Below are positions 1-14,231 of a stretch of DNA of 64,000 nt, one piece after another; within the stretch, counting starts at the first letter, position 1, and each line of letters begins with the position of its first letter. Both the position numbers and the translations under genes were made by a program. The DNA comes from Nipponacmea schrenckii (lineage: Eukaryota; Mollusca; Gastropoda; Lottiidae), in the NCBI GenBank assembly GCA_030562195.1, contig CM060202.1, forward strand, positions 26,026,317-26,090,316. The letters run 5' to 3'. Under the pieces are notes generated by a model. That model was not told the origin of the DNA and ran no database searches. It saw nothing but the letters and a program-made list of their open reading frames with translations.

Positions 1-88
1 TACAAACTCAGCATTGATTCAGTAATAGCAGGCTATGGAATTCTTACTCAGCATTGTATTCAGTAATAGCAGGCTGTGGAATTCTTAC
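1..88. repeat. Two-copy tandem repeat at window edge
   Basis: Two adjacent copies of a ~40 bp unit beginning CTCAGCATTG and ending GGAATTCTTA, with a few substitutions. The array may continue to the left of the window. No coding meaning seen. Confidence 0.8.
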
Positions 89-1210
89 GATTTTAATTCT
101 ACCAGAAAGAAATAATCTTACCACTGGTCAGATTTATCGAGGAAAATCTGTTTTCTCTATTGGTTTCCAACTTAGAATTCTCACCACCTACAGCCTTCTC
201 CCTGCTGAGTACATTTGCACTAATCTGTCAATATTATTTCTTAATGAGTGCATCTCAGCAGGGTTTATTTTGACTCACAATATTACTCATCAATCACCTA
301 CACTATCTCTTCTCAAATGTTAACAGCAATTCATAGGTTTATACCATTAGATCCCAAATATAAGTTATTACATGGTCTTATTTAACCTGTATTAAACTAT
401 GACCACTACACTACGATTTGGTAGGCATGTAAATGAGATCAAAGAGTGATTTGATTTGATTGGCTGAAACATTTTTGGATAAATGCAAAATGGAGTGTAC
501 AGCCCTTTAACAGAAATAATTGTAAGGTCATAAACAAAATAGAACTCTTCCATATCGAAATCCAAAACAATCTTGAAGAACGAGGATTCTTGTGTCAGCT
601 GATTGGGTTCACTCACCAGTAATTAGAGACCTCATATAGCTATTGCATTGCATTTGGTCCATTCATTTGAGGAAATCGTTTGGTCACAAAATTGTACACA
701 ATGTAACACAGGCTTAATGAACAGGTGCAGTAATAATCCACTCAAAATAGAAAATATCTAAAAACTTCAGTAGTACATGCCTCAATTTGAGACGAAGTGC
801 CAAGAAAGATATTGATAGACATGTGCGTAGATAATGTAACAAAACCTCAAAATATTCTTAAAAGAATGCCAAAACCATGAAGATTTGTAGAATAATGTGT
901 AAAACGTGAATGATCGAGGATTGTGTTTTGGTAGTGATTTAAGTAGATAGGTTGGCCAAGATTCAAAATAAATAGATTTAGAAGTTGTTAAAAATCAACA
1001 TTTTAGTACATTGAATAAACAATCATTATTATACAACCCAATAGACTGAGTAACTGTAGTTTTCTTATAGAAATTATAGTTCTATTATGATAACTTATAT
1101 TTTATTTCTGAAATATAGGCTCTGACTTAATCTTAAAGAGATTGTAGTCTTGTATGTGTATCAGGGACACTAATGGCAAGAATTTGAACCATTCCAATCA
1201 CAGTTGGAAC

Positions 1211-1399
1211 AATATTGAACTGAAGTACAAGACAGCTAATATTGAACTGAAATACAAGACAGCTAATATTGAACTGAAATACAAGACAGCTAATATTGAA
1301 CTGAAATACAAGACAGCTTATATTGAACTGAAAAACAAGACAGCTTATATTGAACTGAAAAACAAGACAGCTAATATTGATCTGAAGTACACAACCAAA
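1211..1399 (+). repeat. 27 bp minisatellite, seven copies
   Basis: Seven head-to-tail units of 27 bp starting at 1211, 1238, 1265, 1292, 1319, 1346 and 1373, with scattered substitutions. Because 27 is a multiple of three the array stays open and would read as repeats of NIELKYKTA in a 106-codon frame (1154-1474). The frame has no recognisable domain outside the repeat and no supporting gene context, so I call it a minisatellite rather than a gene. Confidence 0.85.
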
Positions 1400-3557
1400 C
1401 TACTGATAGCCTCTGATAAAGTCATTAAACTTCCACTAATTACCCTGATGACTTCTTGTCTGATAAAAACCTAATTAAATATATTTAACGAGTGGTCAGT
1501 ACAGTAGTCTATTGGTCACTGTAGACTGTTTTGTGGTCAATGTGGTCAGGTTTATGGGAATTTAATGGCAACTCATATCCCTGTGTTGATTACCCATGGT
1601 TTTAACTATGTTGTTTGAAATAGATTATGTAGATGATTAGTAAGAGTAATTGTATGACGGACTAATGACAATGAAAGTGTTTTTGTTTTTTCTATCTGAA
1701 GGAGTTGTAAAGAAGTTTTCTAAAAACTGTATAGGTATCAGGGACACTGATAGCATCAACTTGATTACCAGCCATTTGGATTGTTGTTTTGAAATATATT
1801 TGTATACTGTTGGTTAGAGTATCTATATGATGGATTAGTAACTAAAGTACTAAGGACTAATGACTAGTGATAAAAGTGGTTTTATTTTCTTAAGGTCTAT
1901 GAAGATATGTTTTAAATTTCAAAATCGTTCTTTTTTCCATCTTCAGCATCCATAAAAAAATTTAAATGATGCAAAATCAATATTCCACTGTCGCTAAGAC
2001 CTGTATCACTGAAGAGAGTAAACCAGGGTGAAATTTCTGAAGGTATTAACTGGGCATTTGCATGGTCCCTGGTTAATGAACAGGCCTCTATCTCTCTGAA
2101 CTACAGGTAAGCTAGAAACCATCAAACACAGTGAACTACTGTAGCCAGACATGATATCTAGTGATAAATATCTAACTGTATCCTGGTAGAATAGAGGGTG
2201 GTATTATCATTCATCTTTTACACGTACCTATTCAATTATTCATATTTACACTATATATTTATCAATCAGTCTACTTACAATCAATACAACTACAGATCAC
2301 TCTGACCTTAAAGGGACTGTAAAAAGGTTTTGTGAACTTTTGATGTGTTAAGATTGGTATTGCCCCTTATTCTCAAAAATGCAACTGAGATAAAATAGAA
2401 AAGTAAAGGAATACAGCATTATGATTGGATAAAATACTTAAAGGGATTGTTAGGAGGTTTTTGAAATTTTTGACATTTATTAGAAAAACTAAGAGCATTT
2501 TCACATCATTTTAATTTTCAATCAGATGTTTGTGGTTCAATTTTTTTTCAAAACTTTACTTCGAGATTAACTTCAGATTTAAAGTTTCGACAAGAATAAA
2601 ACTCAACCCAAACTTAAGTTGTGATTGACCAATCCAATGAAACTAAAATCATGTTAAGTCAAGATTAAGTCCATTGTTTGTTATGATGTCTGGGCAGCTG
2701 GTCAATGTTAAGTCAAGTTCTTTAAGTTATTAAGCCCTGAAAGCCATCGCAGCAAATTTACAAAAATGACGGCTCATTTCTTTATCTACAAAATAATGCC
2801 CAGACTTTGACCACTTCTGATTAGAAATAATCAATATACCAAGAGGTCAGACTGACCTTCGTTAATTACCTTGATTCTAAATCACATCATCAATACATCA
2901 AAGAACTTCAGGTACCACATCAATTAGTAGTAATTTGATGTCAGCTTATCCGTTAATGTTCTGATTCAAGGCTTTGCAATGTACTGAAGTAATATCCATC
3001 ACAGTATGTAAAATATTGCTTGTTTTATTTTCATCAACCCTTTTGACACAAGTGGCAACTCTACCCAGTTCACCAGTTGAGGCAAAAGCATCAATAAAAC
3101 AGAAACTTTATTTATCATTCTTGGAAGGGGTCACAATATTGTTAAGTGAGCTCTCAGCACCAGACATTTTCAAACTGGTCCCTGCTTGCCCAATCCTTGC
3201 CCCTCCTTCCCTTTCCTACAAAAACACGACTGATAACTGAATGAATGAATCTTTACCAATATTCACTAACAGATAAACACATAGTGAAGAATATTGAGTG
3301 ATATGGATATCTTAGATGTTTAATATGTATATCTTTATCTTTCATCAATGATATTCTATACTTTTGTTATAGTTTCTTATATTGATTGATGCCTTTTGTT
3401 ACAATATTCCCTTCACTTGGCACTATATATTATTGATGGTGAGATATTGTTTACTGGGCAATATTAGAATCATTGAAGTGGAATATCATATACTGGCTTT
3501 TGATAATGCATTCCCACAAATGCAGATATTGCAATAATGAAAGTTTCAGAATATGCA

Positions 3558-3990
3558 CATCTTCACAATGTTACGCTATTACAAACTTCATCTTATACAT
3601 CTTCACAATGTCAAGCTATTACAAACTTCTTCTTATACATCTTCACAATGTCAAGCTATTACAAATTTCATCTTATACATCTTCACAATGTCAAGCTATT
3701 ACAAATTTCATCTTATACATCTTCACAATGTCAAGCTATTACAAATTTCATCTTATATATCTTCACAATGTCAAGCTATTACAAACTTCATCTTATGCAT
3801 CTTCACAATGTCAAGCTATTACAAACTTCATCTTATATATCTTCACAATGTCAAGCTATTACAAATTTCATCTTATATATCTTCACAATGTCAAGCTATT
3901 ACAAACTTCATCTTATTCATCTTCACAATGTCAAGCTATTACAAACTTCATCTTATACATCTTCACAATGTCCACTATTACAAATTTTGC
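3558..3990 (+). repeat. 40 bp minisatellite, about 11 copies
   Basis: Head-to-tail 40 bp units with core CTTCACAATGTCAAGCTATT followed by ACAAACTTCATCTTATACAT, varying at a few sites. The unit lacks stops in all three forward frames and its length is not a multiple of three, so three overlapping spurious reading frames cross it. The same unit is amplified at 33935-34470. A longer 67 bp relative is amplified in inverted orientation at 49610-50690. A single inverted copy lies at 4037-4082. Confidence 0.9.
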
Positions 3991-5094
3991 CTGAAACCTT
4001 GACTGCAAATACAAACTTTCTTGTATACGATTAAAGTTAGTAAATTAGATGAAGTTTGTAATAGCTTGACATTGTAAAGATGCCCAATTTTGATTCATTT
4101 CATCCACAACTCCTCTATAGCAATATACTTGAGAAAATAAGTCAAGCAAACAGGAGCTTCCAATACTAATTAGTTGTTTTCGAATCTATGTAGAGCTATA
4201 GAATGATATTGACAATGTCCAGAGGGACGGAGGTCAATTACATACTCTATAGGAAATAAGATACGAAAAAAAGGATTCTGTTTCAATACAGACCACAAAC
4301 AAACAATACTTCTAATATTGACTGAAAGGACAATTGATACATCTTGATCAACTAAGTCTCTTTTCTTTACTAACAATACAATAGTCTTGAACGTCTAAGT
4401 CAGGTATTGATCACACCTCTACTTCTTATTCTAGTTGCCATGGAAACTGGATAATAATTTCCCACGTTTTAAACTATATCATTGTACAGGTCAAGGTTTT
4501 TGTCATTTCTACGGTGCTTTACGCAGGAGAAACTATGTTCTCGATGTGTAATTGATGCTGTTTCCGAACTTGATGTTGTTAGGCTATTGCCTAAGGATTC
4601 TCAGTACAACAGATAAAGTGGCATTTGGATTTATGTTAAATGATTGAATTGATAATCATTCTACTGTGTTCTACAAGTAAGACAGTGTAAATATCATTAT
4701 ATAAATAACATGTTTTTACAAGTAAAAAAAAGATAATTGATATTTTTTAAACAATATTTATTCAAAATTTGCAAATAGTAAATACATACATATATGGTTT
4801 TGAAAACATTAATCTATAGCAAATAATGGTATCCATATATGTTTTTTAAGGGATTTCGCCCAAAGTTTGGGAAATGGATTAAAGGTTTTCGATCTATGTA
4901 CTGTTACTCAGTCTGAAATATCTGAAAACACTACATGTACTATCTAATCCATATAAACATTGCTTAAAATTGTTTTAAACTTGTTAATAGGTGTCAAGAT
5001 TTTATTTTATTGTAATAATAGACATCATTCACTACTCACTGACAGTGTCAAATTTATACAAGTAAATTTGTTGTGACCACAGTTTAAATTTAGA

Positions 5095-5400
5095 CTTAGA
5101 AAACAGGCTAAAAACAGAAAAGTGAAACCTGTTCAAGTGATATCTGACTTGCCTACTCTAACATTATTTAATCCTGAGTTAAAAGTTAAACTTAGAATAT
5201 ATTAGTTAATAACAGGAAAGATAAACTTGTTTCAATGGTAGATGACTATTTTACTTTAATAAGTTTTAATTCTGACTTATAAGTTAAATTGGACAGTTGA
5301 GTTCAACGTTAGAATATATTGGTCTAAAACAGAAAAGATAAAACAGCAGACTAACCTACTTTGATATTGATTAATCCTGAGTTAAAAGTTAATCACTTCA
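5095..5400. repeat. Degenerate ~110 bp tandem repeat, three copies
   Basis: Three diverged adjacent units share TTAGAATATATT, AACAGAAAAGATAAA and TAATCCTGAGTTAAAAGTTA motifs. Divergence is high enough that the array looks old. No function seen. Confidence 0.55.
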
Positions 5401-8400
5401 ATCATTGGAGTTAAACAGATTAATAACTGATTCATCTTATAATCCTTAATCCTTCTTAACTTACAGCAATGGCCTCTCTGCTTTTAATTAATTGATTGTT
5501 CTGAAACCACTTTTAATTAATTGAATATGGCTTCTTTAAAGCTACAATATATATATTCTCATATTTACTACCGGTCATTATGAAACTGATATTGACCATT
5601 TTAGATTGTGATAATTAATTTGCTTTATCTAGAAAGTGATTACCATTCTATATTTAACGGTGAGTTTGATATTTTGAAAGTATAACCATATTACCTATAC
5701 ACTAGTTAGCAATTGTAGGAAGGAGGGTGGGGATATAACAAGGTGTCTGTTGAATGCTAAGTGTAAATTGTGTTGAAATGTTATCCTGTGCTACTATGAA
5801 GTAGACTAAGGTTACTGTTCCATGCACGGCACTAGTGCAGGGTTTACAATTATTGTAGTGTTAATACCATACTAAGTAATTTTGTAAAGTGGATCTGTAA
5901 AATAGATAGTATTATAACATTATATATTCTTTTAATTGATATAAAGTAATTATGAAAAGTAGCCCTGGAAAAATATTACTATTATTACAGTATATATTCT
6001 TCAAAGTAGACTAATTCTAGTACTCAGCAACCTGTACCAGTCATGGTTCAATGAAAACTATCCAGGTGTTATTAGCTCTAGGGCTATATTACCTATCTAT
6101 ACAGTATGGATACCTACTGTGTATTATTACTGCTTTACTTAAATTACATTATTAAAATATATACAACCATACAATAGTTTTAAAAATGAGGTGACTGAGT
6201 TGAAAGGCATACAAGTTAAACTTAGTTTTAGTGGATTTTCGGATTGTATGGGGTTGTATAGTCGAGGTACCTGGTAAGTCCAAGTACAACTAATAAATAC
6301 ATACTTTTATTGACCAAGTTTCGAGACTGTACATTTTATATACATTCTGAAAGGTAGTAGGGCTTTTGAATTTATTGTAATTTGGTAATTTGGTAGAAAG
6401 TTTGAGGTCAGTTGATGAGCAAATACCATAGAAGTCTTTATCGAAAAGACTGGTCAATTTTCTTGCTTCGAAGTAAACAAATTAGGTTTTTTATACTTGG
6501 ACTTTTCTATTTAAAATTCTTTTGGCATGAAACTTAATGGTCATGATTAAAGCAAGATTTGACACTTCAATATTCTGGTTCCGACACAATGAATATCATT
6601 AAGAAATAAAGAAATATTCATGTTTACTTTATGGACATTAGTAAAGCTGTTGAGATGGTATGTTATAATGGACTAGATAAAGAATAGGTCATAATTGATC
6701 TATAGAGGTCTATAGAAATCCTCTAATACCATATTAATTATTCATATATCTGTCTATTCAGAGCATTAAATACACCCACTTCAAACTGATCTGGGTCAAA
6801 CAGGACATAGTCCATTGCTTATACGTGAAATATGTAAATATGTAAATAACATGATCTGTTCAACACAGCTGATATCTCTTTATGATCCTCTTAGAAGAAT
6901 AATTAATATCTATTTATAATATACCTGTTAGAAATACCATATTTCAAACTAAACTGAGTCAAACAGAACACATCAGGATGCTCCTGTAGCAATAGCAAAT
7001 ATTTTGAAGCAAACTTATATAGGATGTACACTCCACTGAAAAAAATTTGGAAACGAACAAAATCTAGCATAAGATCAAACGCCAAGAGATTTAAAAGTAG
7101 AATAGCTCAGAAATACTTTTGGGAAAAAATTGAGAAAAATTAAGCTAATGTCTCCCAAGAGAGTCTAACTACCCTTATTTGTATTTACTTGCCTAGGATC
7201 TTACAGACAAAAAAAGAAAATGTATGCTCTTTTCTTCTAATTAATGTGATAAATGCACAATAAACAAGACACAATTGTTTATAACACTGAAGTTTTTTAA
7301 TTAAGATTTGATAAGTGTTCAGGGTGTGAACAACACAATAACACCCCATATTGTCTAAGATGTTACCTGAGATACTCAATATAACACTTTACTATAGCTA
7401 GTCTGTAATATATTCCATAATAAAACTTAAGTATTCTAGATATTAAAGTTATAGTTGTGGTTTCTAATATTTTCTCTTGTCACATTTATTGTATACAATC
7501 TACATTGAATGATGGGATCCTTAAAATTCTTACAATAAAAATATATTTTACCTTCAAATGCAATGAAAATATTGAAGATGATGGCTTTTAAGTTTGAATG
7601 TTTTATAATTTCAAAATGGCGCTCAATTTTCAGATTTCAAAATTATGATGTCTTGCAAGAAAGTTAAATGATGTTTGGTTATATAAAAGTTCTTTTGAAT
7701 CTAAGTTCCACATGCTTTTATCTGAAAAGATAATCTATCTTTAATTTATACCAATTTATAATTTCTCGTCTAGCCGAAACTTATTTACCAAAACTGTTAA
7801 AGACTTCAACAAATAAAGATGACATCTAACCTAAACTATGATAAATCTAATCTTGTCAAAACCCAACTGTGAAAAACTGTAGTACAAACAAAGGTGTTGA
7901 TGTTAAGAAACGCAAACCATTACTTTTAACTAACAAGTATCTAGAGCTTCAATGATTTTGAAGTTCAGATAAGCTGTGATATCAACAGATAGAAATTAAC
8001 ACTTTAAACACCAATATTTTGTTACATCAGTTTAGTGAAGGTAGGACTCATTCTAAATATATTTTTATTAACACTTGAAAACCAGACTTCAGTTTAGTTA
8101 AGGTAGGGTCACATAGATATATTGTTTGGGAATAGGTAGGGTTAAAATACCTTTCTAGAGACACTATCTGGAGATATAATGATTAACTTTTTAAACATTG
8201 ACACTTAGTTACATCTGCTGGGTAATGATAGGGTTAAAATATCATTCTGGACATGCAAGTTGACCTCTTCTGGACATATTTTATTCATATGCGTACATCA
8301 CTGAAGGTAGGGCTATTGACTAGATTTTTCATTAAGGATGTAGGGTGAATGATATGATTTCTTTATGTTGGTTAGTTTTATGTTTAGATATTTTGAATGG

Positions 8401-9074
8401 AGCAGGCAATTTCAAACTTTCATTCTCGAAATCTCTTGAGATTTAATTGTAAGTAGGCAGGGTTAAATTTGGAATTTTAAATTAAATTAAATTAATGACT
8501 AAAAATTCTGATAGCAGAAAAAATGCAGTCTTCCTAAATACAGTAAATACATGGATTCAAAATTTATTTCTAAATTTCAACTTAATTTTGTTATTAGAAA
8601 TAATGAGTGGGCTGGGATTATGTCTCATGTGCTTATATAATCATAATAGTAGTGTATTTTGAAAATACTTGGTGACTAAATGGTGTGACCAAATTTATAT
8701 AAATAAAGAGATTTCATCGTGCATGACATCATTGTTGTTATAATAAATGAGCCTTTAAGACAAAAATAATTGACATAAGTATATCATTAGAAGGGAACTC
8801 TTCTTTCTCGAAGGTACAAAAGCTGGTCTTAGAAACCATCATTATTTTTCAAATTAGAGGTCAAAACATTATGTGTTTTTTTCACTCAGAAGTTTAAAAG
8901 CTGAACACTGGTAAATTTATTCTTAAACCAATCTAATTAAACACTCAGGGTAAATTTTCCCTTGTGTGTTTTCCTTCATACTATTGGCCTGTATTTAATA
9001 TAGATTAGGCCTACATATTTATCATTGATCAAGTATTTGGTCTAAGTTCTAAAAGTTTCTTCTTTTTTTTTCAG

Positions 9075-11679
9075 ATAATCCATTCCTGATTTTTACCGAA
9101 AGGGAATAATTCACAGAAGAACATCAACATCATGTGATTAGTGTTTACGTCTGGATGTAAAGGAGATTTAAACGCAGTGTGTTATTATGTGGATATTGAG
9201 TGTGAAAATGTTGGGAGTGTTAATGTTAACGCTAGTAGTTCAAGTAGCGGCGTTCCGAATTCAGAGTCGTTGCGAAACTATCCACAACAGTGGTCATGTG
9301 ATAGCTAATTGTTCAAGTCGTAATTTTGATTATATTCCGTGGGATTTACATCACGATATTCGAACTCTGGATCTAAGTGACAACAATATCTCGTTACTCC
9401 GTAAAAACTCCTTCGATAAATACGTAAACATCGAGAAATTATATTTACAAAGAAATCAACTTCAGACCATCAAAGCAGGAGCTTTTTATAATCTAGATCG
9501 CTTAAAAGTTTTGGATTTATCGGGAAATAATTTTGAATTTGTGCCAACAAAATCGTTATCAGATGTTCCAAATTTAAACGTGCTGTCGTTAAAAGCTAAT
9601 AAGTTGAATCGTTTAGAGAAAAATTCTTTTCAAGGATTACCATTTCTTCGCGAATTGGATCTTTCTGGAAATCACATCAACATTATCTCCCCTTATACAT
9701 TCTCTGGTTTGGATTTGTTACATACTCTGGAGCTCCAGGACAACGCCCTTCAGAGTTTAGCCATTGAGGATGTGTTTGGACTAGGGCGAAAGTTAAAAAC
9801 AATTCGTTTGTACAATAACCCATGGTTCTGTGACTGTCGCTTACAGTGGATGAAACAATGGCTGAATAATGGAACTGTATCACACGGACTAGAATGGAAC
9901 TTTCCTGATCTAGGGCCAAACTGTGCTGGACCCTCTCTCGTGCAAAAGAAACCCATTAGTCATGTAACTTTAGAACATTTTGCGTGTCCCATTGAAATGT
10001 ACACAAGTGGTTCAAGAGTCATTCTCAAACCGGGAGATTCGACGGCACTGTACTGTAAATATTTCTCGATCACCGAAAGCAGCGTTGTCTGGTTTAAGCA
10101 GAATCAGATGATTACGAACTCTGTTAATCCAGATAAATATAAAATCATCCAATCAGGACACAATGTTAAACAAAGTGTTTTGAATATTTATGACTTTCAA
10201 AGTGAGGATGAAGGCGAGTATCGATGTTTAGCTGAAAATATTCGCGGCACAGATTACATCAAATTTGACGTTATGTTCGAACAACGGAAGGTCATTGGAA
10301 CAAAAGAATTGGCAACAGCGCAACTTTCTGGACAAAATCAGGAAAAGATAATCATTGCAGTCTCGGCAGTAGCTGGTTTCGTGATCCTCATTCTTATTGT
10401 CTGTCTGATAGTCAGGTACGCACTAAGAATTAAACAACGCAAAAAACAGAAACGAGATCAGATACGCCTTCAACTCAAACATCACGATCTGGAAACCACC
10501 AACATGGACAAATCAACAGACAAGATTGACGGTGAAGACAGCTCTAATGATGAAGCAGTCATGAAACTAAAAATGGATGGTGGTGAATCTATCCACTCAG
10601 AAAACTCCTTTTCTAATATCTACGCACCCACAGCCAATAATGGCAATACCTACATATCATTTAGTAGTGAACTGACAGAACCTGACCCTGACGATATCAG
10701 TCAGATTTACTCGGCTATCAGAAACCCACCCCCTCCAGGATCCCATACAGAATCCACCACCCCCCTACTGGATTATCAATCACCATCATTCTACGAATCT
10801 GACGAACCTATCTACGACTCCCGAGCTTATTCTGTTGTCAGTGTAAACGTACCACATCGAACGAACTATTACGTTGCTCAAAGTTTCAGCCCGAGGACCC
10901 CTGGAAGTGTTCGATCCAATAACTTCTACCCCGAACATGATCAATCTAATGATTTCTACGATGACGTGAAGGATTATAGCAGAACCAATTTCCCCGATTT
11001 CAGTGATTATCGCGACGTGTATAAATTACCGTGTACGCCACCTACATCCAAAAATCTCACAAACGACAAGAAAAGTGCTTCGGTTGGACATTTAGGACCA
11101 ATGGGTCCGCGTAAACCACCACGTTCATTCCAAACGTACACTCCCCGAGGAACATCTAGTGAAATAGGGGGGGTAAATCATTCTAAAAGACCTCCGCGAG
11201 TTATTGGTAATGGAGGTGATTACATTGTAAAATCTAATCACATGTATAGACCCCCAGGTGTCGCCACTAGTGAAATAATGGGACCCACGTATTCCCAACC
11301 CATGAGACAATTTGGGATGCCAGCAGGAAAAAATTTTGGTGCTAATTACAATCGAAAACTAGAAATGCCAGCGTACGAACTTGCGAAAAGTTTTACTAAT
11401 GACAATCGGCCTGAAATATTATCATCAAATTTATCTAGGGCTCCCGTTTCTGTTAAAAGTGACACTTTAGGCTCTAACGCTTCTCAAAAAACCAGAAGTT
11501 CAGTGAGTTCTTCAGAACTTTTAACACCCCCTACGCCCCCACGGACAATCAGCCCCTCCCCACCACGCAGTAAAAAGGGGAGTACCCCTTCAACGCCAAC
11601 TTCTCCAGGACGCTCAATAACATCAAGTATTGCTTCACCTAGTTCTTTTAAAGACTTGCCGCCTGGCACCCCTGTGTAA
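9075..11679 (+). CDS. LRR and Ig domain single-pass membrane protein (kekkon/LRIT/AMIGO-like), 830 aa, coding part 9187-11679
   Basis: Probable cell-surface adhesion or signalling receptor of the neuronal LRR-Ig class. The single coding exon runs from ATG at 9187 to TAA. The exon appears to start at 9075 after a T-rich tract ending in CAG, leaving a 112 nt 5'UTR. Signal peptide about 1-23. LRRNT cysteines at 29 and 42. Six LRRs of the LxxLxLxxN type occupy about 57-205. LRRCT with NPWFCDCRLQW starts at about 210. An Ig domain spans about 270-365, with Cys in LYCKYF and in GEYRCLAEN. Transmembrane segment about 386-412. A ~420 aa Ser/Pro/Tyr-rich tail contains RKPPRSF and EPIYDSR motifs and ends in TPV, a class I PDZ-ligand pattern. 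The domain order fits invertebrate kekkon-like proteins; the exact orthologue is not resolved. ATG at 9208 is a possible alternative start. Confidence 0.9.
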
Positions 11680-14231
11680 TATATTAGCAAGAGTTATTGC
11701 CCTTGCCATTGTGAACTAGTTTTTAATGTATTTCTTTAAGAATATCTAATTGTGATATGTGTGTTATGAAGTCTGTTTGGTATCTAAAAACATATTGATA
11801 ATATCATCTTACATTATCAATCTACAACAAATGAGGGAAAATTGGAGAAAAATTGACCTTGAAACTACTAATTTGGGTGTATTTTGGGATAAAATTACAA
11901 AACGTAAACCCCAAAGGTTGCAAATTTCTTTTTTTTAATATATAGTGTGTAGTAACTGAGAAAGTTATTTCTTCATTTCAAATTCGATTCTTATTTTCAA
12001 ACCTATATTTTGTTCAGAATAAAACAAAAAATGAATAAAGAGATTTTTAATCAACACTGAGAGTCTATACCTGGTTACTTTGATTGTTTTTGTTATTGTT
12101 TTAATATTTATTCTAGTATGTGTTGTATACAAGGGTGACACTTGATTGGTCAGTTCTGAGTTCTTGAGGTTTTGTGGAAATTTAATAACACTAGACAAAC
12201 AGGGTTCAGTTTATGTTAAATGTGGTGTAAAGTGAAATATAAAATGTGGGTGATAGGAAGAGAAAGAAATATATCCTTTCCTATCCACACTGTTCACTTG
12301 ATGTCTCATAAAACTTAACTTATAATGATTTTAGTGTTCCAGTCATCTGATTGGTGAATCCCGAAAATTAAGTCACATTATCCAATCAGATTACTGTATT
12401 TCTTTAAATCTGATATTTATTTGCAGTTTTGGAGAATAAGGCCCTGATCAGAACTGACCAATTGAGTGCCACTAAAGACAATATAAAGATCTCTTCGTTT
12501 GACCAATTGTGTTTTCATGGTTCACTGGATCTTCAAATTTTGTCTTTTTGCAAATTTGAAGACGGCTCCAAAAGAAATAATGTAATTTATATATTTGTGA
12601 AGTGAAGTTGTAAATGAGCCTGGAATTAGCAAAATATAGTCTGATTTTGGTAACCAAAGTTACATGAGCTCATGTTATATATATATGAGTTTTGTTGTAC
12701 ACAATGTTTCAACAATTTACATTGTCATCATCAGATGAAATTCTGATATCTAATAATACAAATGATTGCTTCTTGGATACACTTTATTTATTATGTATAA
12801 AACTATTTTGATTTCATTTTCAAAATATTTCAGAAATTTTGGAATATCTTGTACAATTAATATTTGACCAAAAAATAAAATTATTACAACATCAAGTTAG
12901 TTGTATTTTACGACTGGTATTGTGCGTACAGTATACTCTGAGTAAATCGGACATATATCAGGACCGCAAAATAATGTCTGATTAGTGAGAGATTTCCAGA
13001 TTAAAGCACCGGTCTATGCCACAAGTAAAGAATAAAACAAACAACCCACCCATGCTAACTGTCATATCTATATAGGTTAACTTTGCATTGATATTTCTGA
13101 GATATTCTTAACCCATTCTGAGCTTGATTCACAGCAAGAATGACAAATTAATCAATAAAGATTAGAACAGACAGACAGAGAAAGTAACAGAAATAACATT
13201 TGAAACAGAAGTATAACAAAAACTACATTGCCAGATGGCATGTGCCACCAACAAAAACATGACTCCTGAAACTCTGAGGTATCCCGAAAGTCATAAGACA
13301 ACTTTTGATTGGCTGTGATGCAAATTATACTACCTTCATTAATATTAATTTCTAAGTTATAAGCAAGCAACTGTTGGTTTATTCTTTAGGATTACTTAAT
13401 GATTCACAAGACCCACTCATCATATAGCCTCTGCATAAAAAATCCTGTTTACAGTGTTTTATAAATACTCTCCTATACAAGCACTAGCTTAAGTCTCAAG
13501 TTGAGACTAAGGATTTCAATATACATCAATTTTGATAAGAAATAATTCTGTAGAATTTTACAAGAAAACTACTAATCAAAAAATGCAAAGCAATTACTTC
13601 AGGGAGATAATGAAAGGGGATCTAATCTACCATGTACAAGAATATTACTCAGATTTTTATTCTTATCTTCTTCAAAGGCCTGGACCTGATGTGCAGTATT
13701 ATTGTCTTCAATAGGTCTACTTTATGAATGACTTATTGAAAATAAAAAATTGTAATATACAATTAAAAAACCCACAATTGATACCTGGGGTCTCAAAGTT
13801 AATTTATCACACTAGAACAATGCAGAATAAGCGGAAAATCACACACAGAAAAAAAAAGATCTATATTGCAAATCTTATCAATGGGAGGCAACTCCTTATT
13901 TTTTAAATCAAACAGACCACAGCTAAATATTAAATCTACATTTTGATGAGAAACAATCACATTATCATTAAGGGGGAGATAATTACAAACAAAAACGCAG
14001 ATTTTGATAGAGATATATAATAGCACTTTACATCCTCGGGTGTGGCTGACCGAAGACCTTTTATATTCTCCAATGTGGCTTACCCTAAAGGTTTGTAAAG
14101 TGTATCTCTGAGTACTCAGAAAAAAAATGTGTTTGTGAATTTTTGATTGTATATGTGTACAGGTCATTATTGATGCATGATATGTGAAATATTTCCTTAA
14201 ATAAATTTGACAATCTAAATATAGAACTTAC
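11680..14231. other. Intergenic/intronic stretch, no gene recognised
   Basis: The beginning is the 3' flank of the LRR-Ig gene, with AATAAA-type signals near 12018 and 12034. A dispersed repeat with TTCCAGTCATCTGATTGGT lies at about 12325-12445 and recurs at 19980-20075. The minus strand was examined for the missing YIPF5 membrane exons without success. Confidence 0.55.

Larger units (their letters stand above)
89..9074. other. AT-rich gene-poor stretch left of the LRR-Ig gene
   Basis: About 9 kb in which I recognise no protein or RNA gene. It holds the minisatellites listed separately (1211-1399, 3558-3990, 5095-5400). It also holds several degraded copies of a dispersed repeat with the core AAAGGGATTGTAAA and CAGGGACACT (near 1125, 1695, 2305 and 2440; a minus-strand relative lies at 54430-54590). 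Loosely repeated AGGTAGGGT motifs occur between 8030 and 8470. The part just before 9075 is the probable 5' intron of the LRR-Ig gene. If YIPF5 is complete, its missing 3' exons would have to lie here or further left, but I could not find them. Confidence 0.6.

Noticed and set aside
392..616. 74-codon minus-strand frame with KIVLDFDMEEFYFVYDL
   Set aside because: It looks faintly exon-like with a CAG before it, but there is no recognised family, no good donor and no partner exons.
3473..4034. Three overlapping long open frames on the plus strand
   Set aside because: They are the three frames of a 40 bp tandem repeat that contains no stop in any frame.
9683..9956. Minus-strand frames inside the LRR-Ig gene
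   Set aside because: Antisense shadows without recognisable domains.
13152..13370. Candidate YIPF5 membrane exon (hydrophobic minus-strand frame)
   Set aside because: Hydrophobic but lacks the conserved GPMVFCLAFG and FGYVYG segments, and has no suitable splice sites in phase.
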